Origin: LMUY01 sp964247705
GTDB lineage: Bacteria > Pseudomonadota > Alphaproteobacteria > Acetobacterales > Acetobacteraceae
NCBI GenBank assembly: GCA_964247705.1
Contig: CAXTVQ010000019.1
Coordinates: 1-64,000, forward strand
Reading direction: 5' to 3'
Length of the DNA: 64,000 bases
This document shows, piece by piece, positions 16,659 through 24,692 of the stretch. Position numbers and translations under genes: made by a program. The stretch's first letter is position 1, and every line of letters starts with the position of its first letter. The notes under the pieces are model-generated. The model was not told the origin of the DNA, ran no database searches, and saw nothing but the letters and a program-made list of their open reading frames with translations.

Positions 16659-17833
16659 GGCTTGGCGAGCGCCTCGGCCGCCTGGCGCAGGCCGACCCGC
16701 GCGGCCTGGCTGGTGGCGGCGGCGAGATGGTCCGCTTCGGCCTTGCCGGTGACGCCATCCGGGCGCTCTGCCAGTTTCACCCTCACCGCCTGGCCGGCCA
16801 CGGTCACCTCGGCGAACCGGCGGGGAAGCGCGCGGCCGGCCACGATATGGGTGCGCAATCCGATCGTGGTGGTTTGCGTAAAGCACGCGGCCACCGCCTC
16901 CTCCAGCGCGTCCGGGCGGGCCAGCACCTGCACGTGGACCGCCATCCGGCCTTTCTTGCCCAGCGCCATCATCTGCACCACGTCATGCACGCCGGCCGTC
17001 GCTCGCACCCGCTCCAACCCGGCAGCCAGGTCCTCGCCCGACTGGTCGTCCACCTCGAAGCTGATCACGGCCAACTCGCGGTGATCCGGAGCCGCGGCAG
17101 GCGTGGCGGTGGTGAACACCAGGGCGCGCAGGCAATTGCTGATGCCGGGCAGCGTGCGGGTGCCGAAGCCGAAGCCGGACGCGCCGAGCGTGCCGGGCGG
17201 TCGGGTGCGCGACGGTGCCAGATGGGCGAGGATGGCGGCGCCGGTCGGTGTGACGCGCTCGCCGGCGATCCCGTCATCCAGCGTGGCAAACCCCTTCAGC
17301 AGCAATGCCGTGGCAGGAGCGGGCACCGGCATCGGGCCATGCGCCGTCCGCACCTGCCCCGAGCCCAGCGGCAGCGGGGCCACCGACCAAGTGGCGGGTT
17401 CGGCGGCGGCGATCAGCCAGGCCGCGGCCACGATGTCCGCGATGCTGTCCGCCGCACCCACCTCGTGGAACACCACGTCGCCGACCTCGACACCGTGCAC
17501 CTCGGCCTCCGCCACCGCCAAGCGCGTGAAGATCGCCGTTGCGTGGTGTTTCACGCGTTCGGGCAAGGCCGCGTGTGCGATGGAGTCGCGAATGGCCGAC
17601 CAGTGGACGTGGCCATGATGGTGGTGGTGGCCGTGTTGCCCGGCGGCATCCACGACGAAACGGCGTCCGGTCAGCGTGCCGTCGTCGTGCGGCACGAGCC
17701 GGCATGCGGCGCCGGAGAGCGTCGCCGCCGCGTGCGCGGCGCCCTCCACCTCCGCCGGAAACGCGTCCAGCAGGGCGGCCACGAACATGTCGCCGGCGAC
17801 CCCGCCAAGCGGATCAAGGTGGATATGATGCAT
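16655..17833 (-). CDS. larC: Nickel insertion protein LarC (single ORF)
   Basis: The protein is 392 residues from the ATG at 17833, preceded by GGAGAGGG about 12 bases upstream on the minus strand. It starts with the family hallmark MHHIHLDPLGGVAGDMFVAA. A His-rich stretch (HGHHHHHGHVHW) fits nickel binding, and FHEVGAADSIADIV is conserved. LarC is the CTP-dependent cyclometallase that inserts nickel into the pincer nucleotide. In Lactiplantibacillus the gene is split and joined by ribosomal frameshifting; here it is one uninterrupted frame. It is first in the larC-larE-larB operon. No LarA-type racemase is nearby. Confidence 0.95.
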   Translation of the reverse strand: MHHIHLDPLGGVAGDMFVAALLDAFPAEVEGAAHAAATLSGAACRLVPHDDGTLTGRRFVVDAAGQHGHHHHHGHVHWSAIRDSIAHAALPERVKHHATAIFTRLAVAEAEVHGVEVGDVVFHEVGAADSIADIVAAAWLIAAAEPATWSVAPLPLGSGQVRTAHGPMPVPAPATALLLKGFATLDDGIAGERVTPTGAAILAHLAPSRTRPPGTLGASGFGFGTRTLPGISNCLRALVFTTATPAAAPDHRELAVISFEVDDQSGEDLAAGLERVRATAGVHDVVQMMALGKKGRMAVHVQVLARPDALEEAVAACFTQTTTIGLRTHIVAGRALPRRFAEVTVAGQAVRVKLAERPDGVTGKAEADHLAAATSQAARVGLRQAAEALAKP

Positions 17834-17947
17834 CGGCGACGGCAACCCTCTCCGCGATAGCCCGCTTAACGCCGCACACGGCGCGCAGTTACCGCAGGAC
17901 GCATAGGGAGGTAGGCCTTTAGCCCCCCACACAAGGCGTGGGTAGAA

Positions 17948-17968
17948 GGGAGCCGAGTGCGAGCTCCC
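17948..17968 (-). terminator. Hairpin downstream of the thyX-ribokinase operon
   Basis: GGGAGC at 17948-17953 pairs with GCTCCC at 17963-17968 around a 9-base loop, extended by one A-T pair. It lies just past the ribokinase stop in the direction of transcription. The tract after the hairpin on the minus strand is only weakly T-rich. A second small hairpin (CCCAC/GTGGG) sits next to it at about 17926-17942. Confidence 0.5.
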
Positions 17969-17971
17969 TCC

Positions 17972-18871
17972 TCAGCACGCTGCCGGGCTGGTTGGCAGGG
18001 CGGCCAGGGTTTCGGCGGCGGACGGGAAGCTGCCCTGGGTGCCCACCCGGGTGCAGCTCAGCCCCGCCGCCACGTTGGCCCGGCGCAGGGCTTCGGCCGG
18101 GGTGGCCCCACGGTCCAGCGCCGCCGCGAACACGCCGGTGAAGCAGTCGCCGGCCCCCGTCGTGTCCTTTACCCGGAGCGTCAGAGCGGCGACGTGCAGA
18201 GTGCCGTCACGGGTGGCCGCGTCGGCGCCCTGCTCGCCGCTGGTGCGCACGACACCGACGCCGAGCGCGGCTCGCAGCGCTGCGGGATCGGCGGAGGCGG
18301 CGGACTGCCCGGCAAGCCAGGCGGCTTCCTCGTGATTGGCCACGATCCAATCCACCATGCGCAAAGCGTCCGCGGCAATCGGGCCGGCCGGAGCCAGGTT
18401 CAGCACGATGCGGGCGCCGCATGCCCGGGCGCGGCGGATCAGGGTGACGGTTTGCTTGGGGTCCACCTCTCCCTGCAGCACGAGCGTCGTCTGCGGCCCG
18501 AGCTGAGCGTCCGCCACCTGGTCTGCGCGGGCGAGCAGGTTGGCGCCGCTGCCGACGGCGATCTGGTTGCGGCCATCCCGGTCCACGCAGATCGAAGCGA
18601 TGCCGGTCGGTTGGTCCACCCGCACCACGAGCGAGAGGTCCACGCCGTCCGCCTCCAACCCCGCGAGTGCCGTGTCCGCCGCACCGTCCCGGCCGACGGC
18701 GGCGGCCAACATGACATGCGCCCCGTCCCGCGCGGCGGCAGCGGCCTGGTTGGCGCCCTTACCGCCGGCCTCGATCCGGATGTCGGGCCCGATCACCGTC
18801 TCGCCGGGCCGGGGCAACGCGTCGAGATAGTGGATGATGTCCAGGTTCACGCTGCCGAACACCAGGATCAT
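17972..18871 (-). CDS. rbsK: Ribokinase family sugar kinase
   Basis: The 299-residue PfkB-family kinase starts MILVFGSVNLDIIHYLDALP. It has GGKGANQAAAAAR near residue 36, the substrate-side pattern of ribokinases, and the C-terminal signature DTTGAGDCFTGVFAAAL with the catalytic Asp in GAGD. Ribokinase phosphorylates ribose at O5 in the cytosol. The ATG overlaps the thyX stop (ATGA), so it is translated with thyX. A nucleoside or deoxyribose salvage role would suit that pairing, but this is inference; ribose is the default substrate. No ribose ABC transporter is nearby. Confidence 0.87.
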   Translation of the reverse strand: MILVFGSVNLDIIHYLDALPRPGETVIGPDIRIEAGGKGANQAAAAARDGAHVMLAAAVGRDGAADTALAGLEADGVDLSLVVRVDQPTGIASICVDRDGRNQIAVGSGANLLARADQVADAQLGPQTTLVLQGEVDPKQTVTLIRRARACGARIVLNLAPAGPIAADALRMVDWIVANHEEAAWLAGQSAASADPAALRAALGVGVVRTSGEQGADAATRDGTLHVAALTLRVKDTTGAGDCFTGVFAAALDRGATPAEALRRANVAAGLSCTRVGTQGSFPSAAETLAALPTSPAAC

Positions 18872-19785
18872 CCGAGTGCAGCTTCCAACTCCGCCCATTC
18901 GCGCTTGCTGAGGCCGCTGGTTGCCTGCTCCACCGTCTCGCCGGCCAGGCGGCGCTTCACCACGGCAAGCATGCCGGCAGAGAGGGTCACGGCACCCACG
19001 CGGTAGTCCAGGAACGCGGCGTAGGTGGCCGGGACCCATGCCTCGACCGTGCGCAGCATGGCGTCGGCGTAGGCGCGGATCTCGTATTGGGCGTGGGCGT
19101 CCGCACGCAAACTCAAGAAGCCGAGCAGGTTGTGCAGGTCCGCCTTCCAGTACCACTGCGTGTAGGTGTTGAGCGTAAGGTTCATCCGCGCGAGTTCACG
19201 GGCGAGGCCCTGGCGCGCCGGGTCTGCGCCGTCCTCGTTCAGCATCCAGCTATAATTGTCGTAGGCCCGCCCGGCGTCGCTGCGCAGCAGGTCGAGCACG
19301 GCGGCGGCCTCCTCGCCTTCGAGCACGGCGCCGCGGCCCTGGCGGTTGCTCTCGGACTGGGCGGCGAGCTGCTCCGGGGCGGGGATGTAGAATTCCCGGT
19401 CCATGACGGAGTAGCGGGCGGAATACTCGTTCACGTTGGCGGTGCGGTGGCGGATCCACTGCCGTGCGACGAAGATCGGCAGCTTCACGTGGTACTTGAT
19501 CTCGCACATCTCGAACGGGGTCGAGTGGCGGTGGCGCATCAGGTAGCGGATCAGCCCGGCATCCTCGCTGACCCGCTTGGTGCCACGCCCATAGGAGACT
19601 CGGGCTGCCTGCACCACGGCCGAGTCGTCGCCCATGTAGTCGATGACGCGGACGAAGCCGTGATCGAGCACGGGGATCGGATGATACAGCATCGCCTCGA
19701 GCGCCGGGACGGTGGCGCGCAGGGTGGGCGAGGTCGCATCCCTCTGGGCGGCGACTTCGGCGAGTTGTGTCGGAGACAGTGGCAT
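18868..19785 (-). CDS. thyX: FAD-dependent thymidylate synthase ThyX
   Basis: The protein is 305 residues from the ATG at 19785, which has GGGAGG 5-6 bases upstream. ThyX makes dTMP from dUMP using methylenetetrahydrofolate with FAD and NADPH. The family motif RHRx7S appears as RHRTANVNEYS, with RHRHSTPFEMCEIKYHVKLP just upstream and EYSARYSVMDREFYIP after it. The C-terminal part has WYWKADLHNLLGFLSLR. The protein is longer than the bacterial ThyX of about 230 residues but normal for the alphaproteobacterial group. No thyA is present in the window. It is first gene of the thyX-rbsK operon. Confidence 0.96.
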   Translation of the reverse strand: MPLSPTQLAEVAAQRDATSPTLRATVPALEAMLYHPIPVLDHGFVRVIDYMGDDSAVVQAARVSYGRGTKRVSEDAGLIRYLMRHRHSTPFEMCEIKYHVKLPIFVARQWIRHRTANVNEYSARYSVMDREFYIPAPEQLAAQSESNRQGRGAVLEGEEAAAVLDLLRSDAGRAYDNYSWMLNEDGADPARQGLARELARMNLTLNTYTQWYWKADLHNLLGFLSLRADAHAQYEIRAYADAMLRTVEAWVPATYAAFLDYRVGAVTLSAGMLAVVKRRLAGETVEQATSGLSKREWAELEAALG

Positions 19786-20029
19786 CAGAACCTCCCTCTT
19801 CCCTTGAAGGAGGGGGCCGGGGGGAGGGAGGGGGCCGGGAAGAAGGGTGGCCGCACGCGGGATTGTCCCCGTGAACCGCAATCCAGTTCGCGGGTGAGTG
19901 CCGCGGCCACCCCTCCCCTAGCCCCTTCATCAAAAGGAGGGGGATCAATCAGAGAGGGTGGGATCGTTCTGGAGCGGGGCATGCCTTAACCCCTACCATT
20001 CCTCGCCAACCTCGCCTATATTCCCGAAT
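19786..20029. other. Intergenic region with GC-rich palindromic repeats, upstream of thyX and ssrA
   Basis: No gene is seen. The region carries purine/pyrimidine-biased extragenic repeats: CCCTTGAAGGAGGGGGCCGG around 19800-19820 and CCCCTAGCCCCTTCATCAAA with AGGAGGGGGAT around 19914-19945. Related sequences occur at 26265, 41284 and 59445. At its right end CTATATT (20016-20022) is a good alphaproteobacterial -10 element for ssrA. I see no convincing -35. Confidence 0.5.
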
Positions 20030-20298
20030 GCTGGCTTCGGCCGGATATGGTGATAAACGATACGTGGAATAATCGTTGTGGACCCGGGGGCGGTACCCGG
20101 CGTCTCCACCACCCTCGGGTGGCTGCGGGGACGAAATAGGCTCGACACGCGTGGTAAAGACGTATTTTTCGCTCGGCATTGTACCGCCGTCATCGGGCTA
20201 TATTACAAATGCCAATGACAATCATGAGGCATTCGCAGTCGCAGCGTAAGTTGCGATAGACGCGGTTCGGGGGGGCACCGGGCAACAGAAGCCCCCCC
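20030..20298 (+). ncRNA. ssrA: Transfer-messenger RNA, circularly permuted two-piece form
   Basis: The gene has the permuted order of alphaproteobacterial tmRNA. The T-arm and 3' acceptor strand come first: CGTCTCC at 20101-20107, then A and CCA at 20108-20111. A 15-base linker (20112-20126) follows, then the 5' acceptor strand GGGGACG at 20127-20133, which pairs over 7 bp with CGTCTCC (one G-U). The D-like AAATAGGCTCGAC comes next. The tag frame is GCC at 20211 to TAA at 20247-20249, encoding ANDNHEAFAVAA, ending in the AVAA-type degron seen across alphaproteobacteria. The final GGGGGGGC/GCCCCCCC hairpin closes the precursor. Processing should excise the linker to give an acceptor RNA and a coding RNA. 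The 5' end is approximate. The RNA rescues stalled ribosomes with SmpB. Confidence 0.93.
20269..20298 (+). terminator. Strong GC hairpin at the end of ssrA
   Basis: GGGGGGGC (20269-20276) pairs with GCCCCCCC (20291-20298) around a 14-base loop. It follows the tmRNA coding piece and precedes the RBS of the luciferase-like gene (TAGGAG at 20310). The downstream sequence ACTTATTCATAC is only mildly T-rich, so termination may be partial. It could also define the 3' end of the mature coding RNA by processing. Confidence 0.6.
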
Positions 20299-20324
20299 AC
20301 TTATTCATACTAGGAGCGGCAGCG

Positions 20325-21332
20325 ATGCAGGCGATCTCGGTCCTCGATCTGGCACCAATCCCCGAGGGTTCGACGCCCGCAGACGCCTTGCACAATGCAC
20401 GCAGTCTGGCGCAGCACGCCGAGCGGCTGGGTTACCAGCGCTACTGGCTGGCCGAGCACCACAACATGGTCGGCATCGCCTCGGCGGCCACCGCGGTCGC
20501 AATCGGCTTCGTCGCAGGCGGCACCAGCACCATCCGGGTCGGCGCCGGCGGGATCATGCTGCCGAACCACTCCCCCCTGGTGATCGCCGAGCAGTTCGGC
20601 ACGCTCGCGACACTCTACCCCGGCCGGATCGACCTCGGCCTCGGCCGCGCACCCGGCAGTGACGGTTATACCCAGCGCGCGCTGCGGCGCGATCCGGAGG
20701 CAGCGGACCACTTCCCCGAGGATGTGGCGGAACTGCAAGCGCTGCTCGGCCCGGTGCAGCCGGGTCAACGGGTGCAGGCGGTGCCCGGCGGCGGGACCAA
20801 CGTGCCGCTTTGGATCCTCGGGTCCTCGCTCTACGGCGCCCAGGTGGCGGCGCATTTCGGCCTGCCATACGCCTTCGCCTCCCATTTCGCACCGGACGCG
20901 CTGATGCAAGCGTTGCAGGTCTACCGGCAGTATTTTCGACCCTCCGCGCAACTCGCGCGGCCGCATGCCATGGTGGGCGTGAACGTGATCGCCGCTGAAA
21001 CCGACGCCGAGGCGCGGCGGCTGTTCACCTCCGTCCAGCAAAGCTTCACCAATATGTTCCGCGGCACCCGCGGCAAACTGCTGCCGCCGATCGACGACAT
21101 CGAGAGCTACTGGACGCCGGCGGAGAAGGCGCAGGCGTCTGCCATGCTCGCCTGCTCCTTCGTGGGCTCGGCCGACACGGTTCGGCGCGAGATGGGAGCG
21201 TTCCTGGCCCGCACCGGCGCCGACGAGTTGATGGTGGCCGGCGCGATCCACAGCCACACCGCACGCCTGCGCTCCTACGAGATCCTGGCTGAGGTCGCCC
21301 ACAGCCTGGCCGAGCAGAAAGCGGCGGCGTGA
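20325..21332 (+). CDS. LLM class flavin-dependent oxidoreductase (bacterial-luciferase-like)
   Basis: The 335-residue protein has the luciferase-like barrel: MQAISVLDLAPIPEGSTPAD at the start, QRYWLAEHHNMVGIAS, VGAGGIMLPNHSPLVIAEQF, and PGRIDLGLGRAPGSD. These are typical of the MsnO8/YhbW branch of F420- or FMN-dependent monooxygenases. It starts at ATG 20325 with TAGGAG 9 bases upstream. Its stop overlaps the start of the sulfite-oxidase-like gene (GTGA), so the two are one operon. The substrate is unknown. Confidence 0.9.
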   Translation: MQAISVLDLAPIPEGSTPADALHNARSLAQHAERLGYQRYWLAEHHNMVGIASAATAVAIGFVAGGTSTIRVGAGGIMLPNHSPLVIAEQFGTLATLYPGRIDLGLGRAPGSDGYTQRALRRDPEAADHFPEDVAELQALLGPVQPGQRVQAVPGGGTNVPLWILGSSLYGAQVAAHFGLPYAFASHFAPDALMQALQVYRQYFRPSAQLARPHAMVGVNVIAAETDAEARRLFTSVQQSFTNMFRGTRGKLLPPIDDIESYWTPAEKAQASAMLACSFVGSADTVRREMGAFLARTGADELMVAGAIHSHTARLRSYEILAEVAHSLAEQKAAA

Positions 21333-21988
21333 GCGAGGGGCTGCCGCCGGACAGCAAGCTCACGTCGGCCAAGCAGCGCTGGGCCGAGCAAGGACGGGGG
21401 CTGACGGGCCGCCACGCCCGCCCGGAGGAGGAGCGGTTGCCGCCGGGCCAGCATTTGGTGAAGGACTGGCCGGTGCTCGATCTCGGCGTCCACCCCAAAG
21501 TGGACCCGGCGCGCTGGACCTTGCGCGTGTTCGGCGCCGTGAAGGAGGCGCTCACCTGGGACTGGACCACGTTCCGTGCGCAGCAGCAGGTGCAGGAAAC
21601 GACGGACATCCACTGCGTGACCACCTGGTCGCGCTACGACAACCGGTGGGAAGGCGTTGCATCCCGCACCGTGCTGGACGCCGTGCAACCGCTGCCGGAG
21701 GCCGCGTTCGTGGTGCTGCACAGCCATGATGGCTACACCACCAATTTGCCGCTGGCCGATTTCGCCGCTGCGGACGCGCTGCTGGCGCATTCGTGGGAAG
21801 GCCGCCCGCTCACCACCGAACATGGCGGCCCGGTGCGCCTGGTCGTGCCGCATCTGTATCTATGGAAGTCCGCCAAGTGGCTGCAGCGGATCGAGTTCGT
21901 GACCGCCGATGCGCCCGGGTTCTGGGAGGTGCGCGGCTACCATGACCGGGGCGATCCGTGGGCTGAGCAGCGCTATTCCGACGATTGA
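21329..21988 (+). CDS. Sulfite-oxidase-like molybdopterin protein (YuiH type)
   Basis: The 219-residue protein has a GTG start overlapping the previous stop. It belongs to the small molybdopterin-binding proteins of the sulfite oxidase fold. The conserved segment is TTDIHCVTTWSRYDNRWEG, whose Cys would bind molybdenum. Later comes GGPVRLVVPHLYLWKSAKW and a C-terminal GYHDRGDPWAEQRY, both standard for the family. No signal peptide is present, so it is cytosolic, unlike MsrP. Its partner and substrate are unknown. Co-translation with a flavin oxidoreductase suggests a shared redox pathway (inference). Confidence 0.9.
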   Translation: MSEGLPPDSKLTSAKQRWAEQGRGLTGRHARPEEERLPPGQHLVKDWPVLDLGVHPKVDPARWTLRVFGAVKEALTWDWTTFRAQQQVQETTDIHCVTTWSRYDNRWEGVASRTVLDAVQPLPEAAFVVLHSHDGYTTNLPLADFAAADALLAHSWEGRPLTTEHGGPVRLVVPHLYLWKSAKWLQRIEFVTADAPGFWEVRGYHDRGDPWAEQRYSDD

Positions 21989-22063
21989 TCGTCGGTTCCA
22001 CGAAGCGCTTCGCTTCCGCAAAACTTTTTCGCTATAAGGCGCCTGTCTAAGAACCGGTGCGCC

Positions 22064-22936
22064 ATGACGATAAACCGCTTGCTTCCCGCTCTCGCGATCG
22101 TCGCCCTGCTCGGCGGGTGTGAAACGCTGAAAAGCATCGAGCCATGGAACGGCTCGGCCGACACGATCGGGAAAGCCGAGAAAATCAAGCAGGACCCGTC
22201 GAACACGCCCGTCGAAACGCTGTACAACAACGGCGTCGACGCACTGAACGCCAAGCGTTACGCGACGGCGACCAAGCAATTCGACAACGTCGAGCAGTAT
22301 TACCCATATTCCTCTTGGGCCACCAACGCTCAGTTGATGCACGGCTACTCGGAATACCTGCAGAACCACTACTCCGAGGCGATCCCGGTATTGGACCGCT
22401 TCATTCAGCTCCATCCGACCAACCGGGATATCGCCTACGCCTACTACCTCCGCGCGCTGTCATATTACGAGCAGATCGCGGACATCCAGCGCGACCAGAA
22501 GGGCACGCAGCAGGCGATGACGGCGCTGCAGGAAGTGTCGAACCGCTTCCCCGACTCCGCCTATGCCCGCGATGCGCAATTGAAGGTGGACCTCTGCCGC
22601 GACCATCTGGCCGGCAAGGAGATGGAGATCGGCCGCTACTACGAACAGCAGCATCTCTACACGGCCGCAATCAACCGCTTCCAGCGGGTGGTGGACGACT
22701 ACCAGACCACCAATCACGTGCCGGAAGCGCTGCACCGGTTGACCGAAATCTACCTCATGCTCGGGCTGACCGATCAGGCAAAAACCACGGCGGCGGTGCT
22801 CGGACACAACTATCCGGGCAGCCGCTGGTATGCCGACAGCTACAACCAGCTTGTCGCGGACAACCAGGTGCCGGACTCGCAGGGGCGGTACAGCAGGCCC
22901 GGGTTCTTCGCCCGGAACATCGGGTCGCTGTTCTAA
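22064..22936 (+). CDS. bamD: Outer membrane assembly lipoprotein BamD
   Basis: The 290-residue protein has a signal peptide with lipobox LGGC (Cys19). TPR repeats follow: NTPVETLYNNGVDALNAKRY, ATKQFDNVEQYYPYSSWA and EAIPVLDRFIQLHPTNRD. BamD is the essential lipoprotein that docks to BamA in the outer-membrane barrel assembly complex. Its length is slightly above the usual 245 residues because of a C-terminal extension ending in RPGFFARNIGSLF. It starts at ATG 22064. recN follows, an order common in alphaproteobacteria. The assignment is firm. Confidence 0.96.
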   Translation: MTINRLLPALAIVALLGGCETLKSIEPWNGSADTIGKAEKIKQDPSNTPVETLYNNGVDALNAKRYATATKQFDNVEQYYPYSSWATNAQLMHGYSEYLQNHYSEAIPVLDRFIQLHPTNRDIAYAYYLRALSYYEQIADIQRDQKGTQQAMTALQEVSNRFPDSAYARDAQLKVDLCRDHLAGKEMEIGRYYEQQHLYTAAINRFQRVVDDYQTTNHVPEALHRLTEIYLMLGLTDQAKTTAAVLGHNYPGSRWYADSYNQLVADNQVPDSQGRYSRPGFFARNIGSLF

Positions 22937-22942
22937 GACTTA

Positions 22943-22998
22943 AGAGGGGTGTCCTCTGGCGGGGTCTGGGGCAACGCCCCAATCTCTGCTTAGCAGAG
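22943..22998 (+). terminator. Cluster of three hairpins between bamD and recN
   Basis: Three short inverted repeats follow the bamD stop: AGAGG/CCTCT (22943-22957), GGGGC AAC GCCCC (22968-22980) and CTCTGC TTA GCAGAG (22984-22998). The last is followed by TGTTTGTT, giving a reasonable intrinsic terminator for bamD. I see no alphaproteobacterial LexA box (GTTC-N7-GTTC or GAAC-N7-GAAC) before recN. Confidence 0.55.
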
Positions 22999-23024
22999 TG
23001 TTTGTTAAGGCCGTTTCCCCCCGT

Positions 23025-24692
23025 ATGCTGACCGCGCTTTCCATCCGCGACGTCGTTCTCATCGAGCGGCTGGATCTGCAGTTCGGTCACGGCCTAACCG
23101 TGCTCACGGGCGAGACCGGCGCGGGTAAATCCATCCTGCTGGACAGCCTCGGCCTGGCGATCGGCATGCGCGCCGAGCAGGGGCTGGTGCGGGAAGGGGC
23201 CGACCAGGCCAGCGTCGCCGCCTGCTTCTCCGTGACGCCGGGTCACGCCGCGCTGAGCTTGCTGGCCGAGCAGGGCGTCGACCTGGAGGACGAGATCGTG
23301 CTGCGCCGGGTGGTGGCGAAGGACGGACGGTCCCGCGCCATGATCAACGACCAGCCGGTCAGCATCGGGCTGCTTCGGCGCGCCGGGGCACTGCTGGTGG
23401 AGGTGCAGGGGCAGCACGATCAGATGGGCCTGGCCGATCCGGCCGGTCATGCCGCGTTGCTCGACACCTTCGCGGGCAACGAGGCGCTGCGGCGCGCGGC
23501 GGCCATGGCCTGGAGCAAATGGCGCGGCGCGGTCGGCGCCTTGGAGACGGCCCGCAAAGAAATTGCCGAGGCCGCGCGCGAGGAGGACTGGCTGCGTCAC
23601 GCCGTGGAGGAACTGGGCGCCCTGGGCCCGGAGGACGGTGAGGAGGAGCGGCTGGCGCTCGAACGCCAACAGCTTCAGCAAGGCGAGCGGCGGGCCGAGG
23701 CGATTGCCGCCGCCGTGGCCGAGATCGCCCCCAAGGACCGCCGCAGCCCCGGCCCGGCCGCAGCCCTGCGCGCTGCCTCCCGCGCGCTGCAGCGCCTGGG
23801 GGAGTCGGCCCCCGCCGCACCAGCGCTCGCCGCCCTGGACCGGGCGGAGGAGGCGCTGGCCGAGGCGGAGACGTTGCTCACCCGGCTGGCCGAGGAGGCG
23901 GACGCCGATCCCCGCCAGTTGGAGCGGGCGGAGGAGCGGCTGTTCGCCCTGCGCGCCGCGGCCCGCAAGCACAGCATTCCCGTGATCGAACTGCCCGCGT
24001 TGCTCGGACAGTTGCGGGGCCGGCTGTCGGCGCTGGAGAGCGGTTCGGCGCATGTCGCGGAGTTGGAAGCGGCGGCGGTCGCGGCACGGAAGGCCTTTGT
24101 GGCAGCCGGCGAGGCGCTCGGTGCTGCGCGCAAGGCAGCGGCGGGGCGGATGGCGAAGGCGGTGATGGAGGAGTTGCCGCCGCTCAAGCTGGACCGCGCC
24201 CGGTTCGTGGCCGAGGTGGCGCCGCTGGACGAGGCGAAGTGGGGGCCGGCAGGGATGGAGTCCGTGCGTTTCCTGATCGCGACCAACCCCGGGCAAGCGC
24301 CGGGCGCGCTGGACCGGGTGGCGTCCGGCGGCGAACTGTCGCGCTTGATGCTGGCGTTGAAGGTGGTGCTGTCCAGCGGCTCGGCGGTGCCCACGCTGGT
24401 GTTCGACGAGGTGGATTCCGGCGTGGGCGGCGCCACGGCGGCGGCCGTGGGCGACCGGCTGGCACGGGTGGCGTCCGGCGTGCAGGTGCTGGTGGTGACG
24501 CATAGTCCGCAGGTGGCAGCGCGTGGGGTGGAGCATATGCGCGTGGCCAAGCACGTGGCGGGGGGCCGGGTGCGGACGGACGTGACGGGGCTGGACGGGG
24601 CGGCACGGCGGGAGGAGATCGCGCGGATGCTGGCCGGGGAGACGGTGACGGAAGCCGCACGGGCCGCGGCGGATAGTTTGCTGGCGGTTTGA
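23025..24692 (+). CDS. recN: DNA repair ATPase RecN
   Basis: The protein is 555 residues from ATG 23025; an upstream GTG would add 9 residues of no family character. It is an SMC-like ATPase: Walker A GETGAGKS near residue 29, a long coiled-coil middle rich in Ala, Glu and Arg, the ABC signature ASGGELSRLMLAL, and Walker B TLVFDEVDSGVGG. RecN acts in recombinational repair of double-strand breaks. The N-terminal MLTALSIRDVVLIERLDLQF is the standard opening. The TTG start of the next gene overlaps the stop. Confidence 0.96.
   Translation: MLTALSIRDVVLIERLDLQFGHGLTVLTGETGAGKSILLDSLGLAIGMRAEQGLVREGADQASVAACFSVTPGHAALSLLAEQGVDLEDEIVLRRVVAKDGRSRAMINDQPVSIGLLRRAGALLVEVQGQHDQMGLADPAGHAALLDTFAGNEALRRAAAMAWSKWRGAVGALETARKEIAEAAREEDWLRHAVEELGALGPEDGEEERLALERQQLQQGERRAEAIAAAVAEIAPKDRRSPGPAAALRAASRALQRLGESAPAAPALAALDRAEEALAEAETLLTRLAEEADADPRQLERAEERLFALRAAARKHSIPVIELPALLGQLRGRLSALESGSAHVAELEAAAVAARKAFVAAGEALGAARKAAAGRMAKAVMEELPPLKLDRARFVAEVAPLDEAKWGPAGMESVRFLIATNPGQAPGALDRVASGGELSRLMLALKVVLSSGSAVPTLVFDEVDSGVGGATAAAVGDRLARVASGVQVLVVTHSPQVAARGVEHMRVAKHVAGGRVRTDVTGLDGAARREEIARMLAGETVTEAARAAADSLLAV

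Noticed and set aside
16655..17833. Programmed frameshift in larC as in Lactiplantibacillus
   Set aside because: The frame is uninterrupted from the MHHIHLDP start to the stop overlapping larE.
22937..23024. SOS (LexA) control of recN
   Set aside because: No GTTC-N7-GTTC or GAAC-N7-GAAC element is present in the short space before recN.
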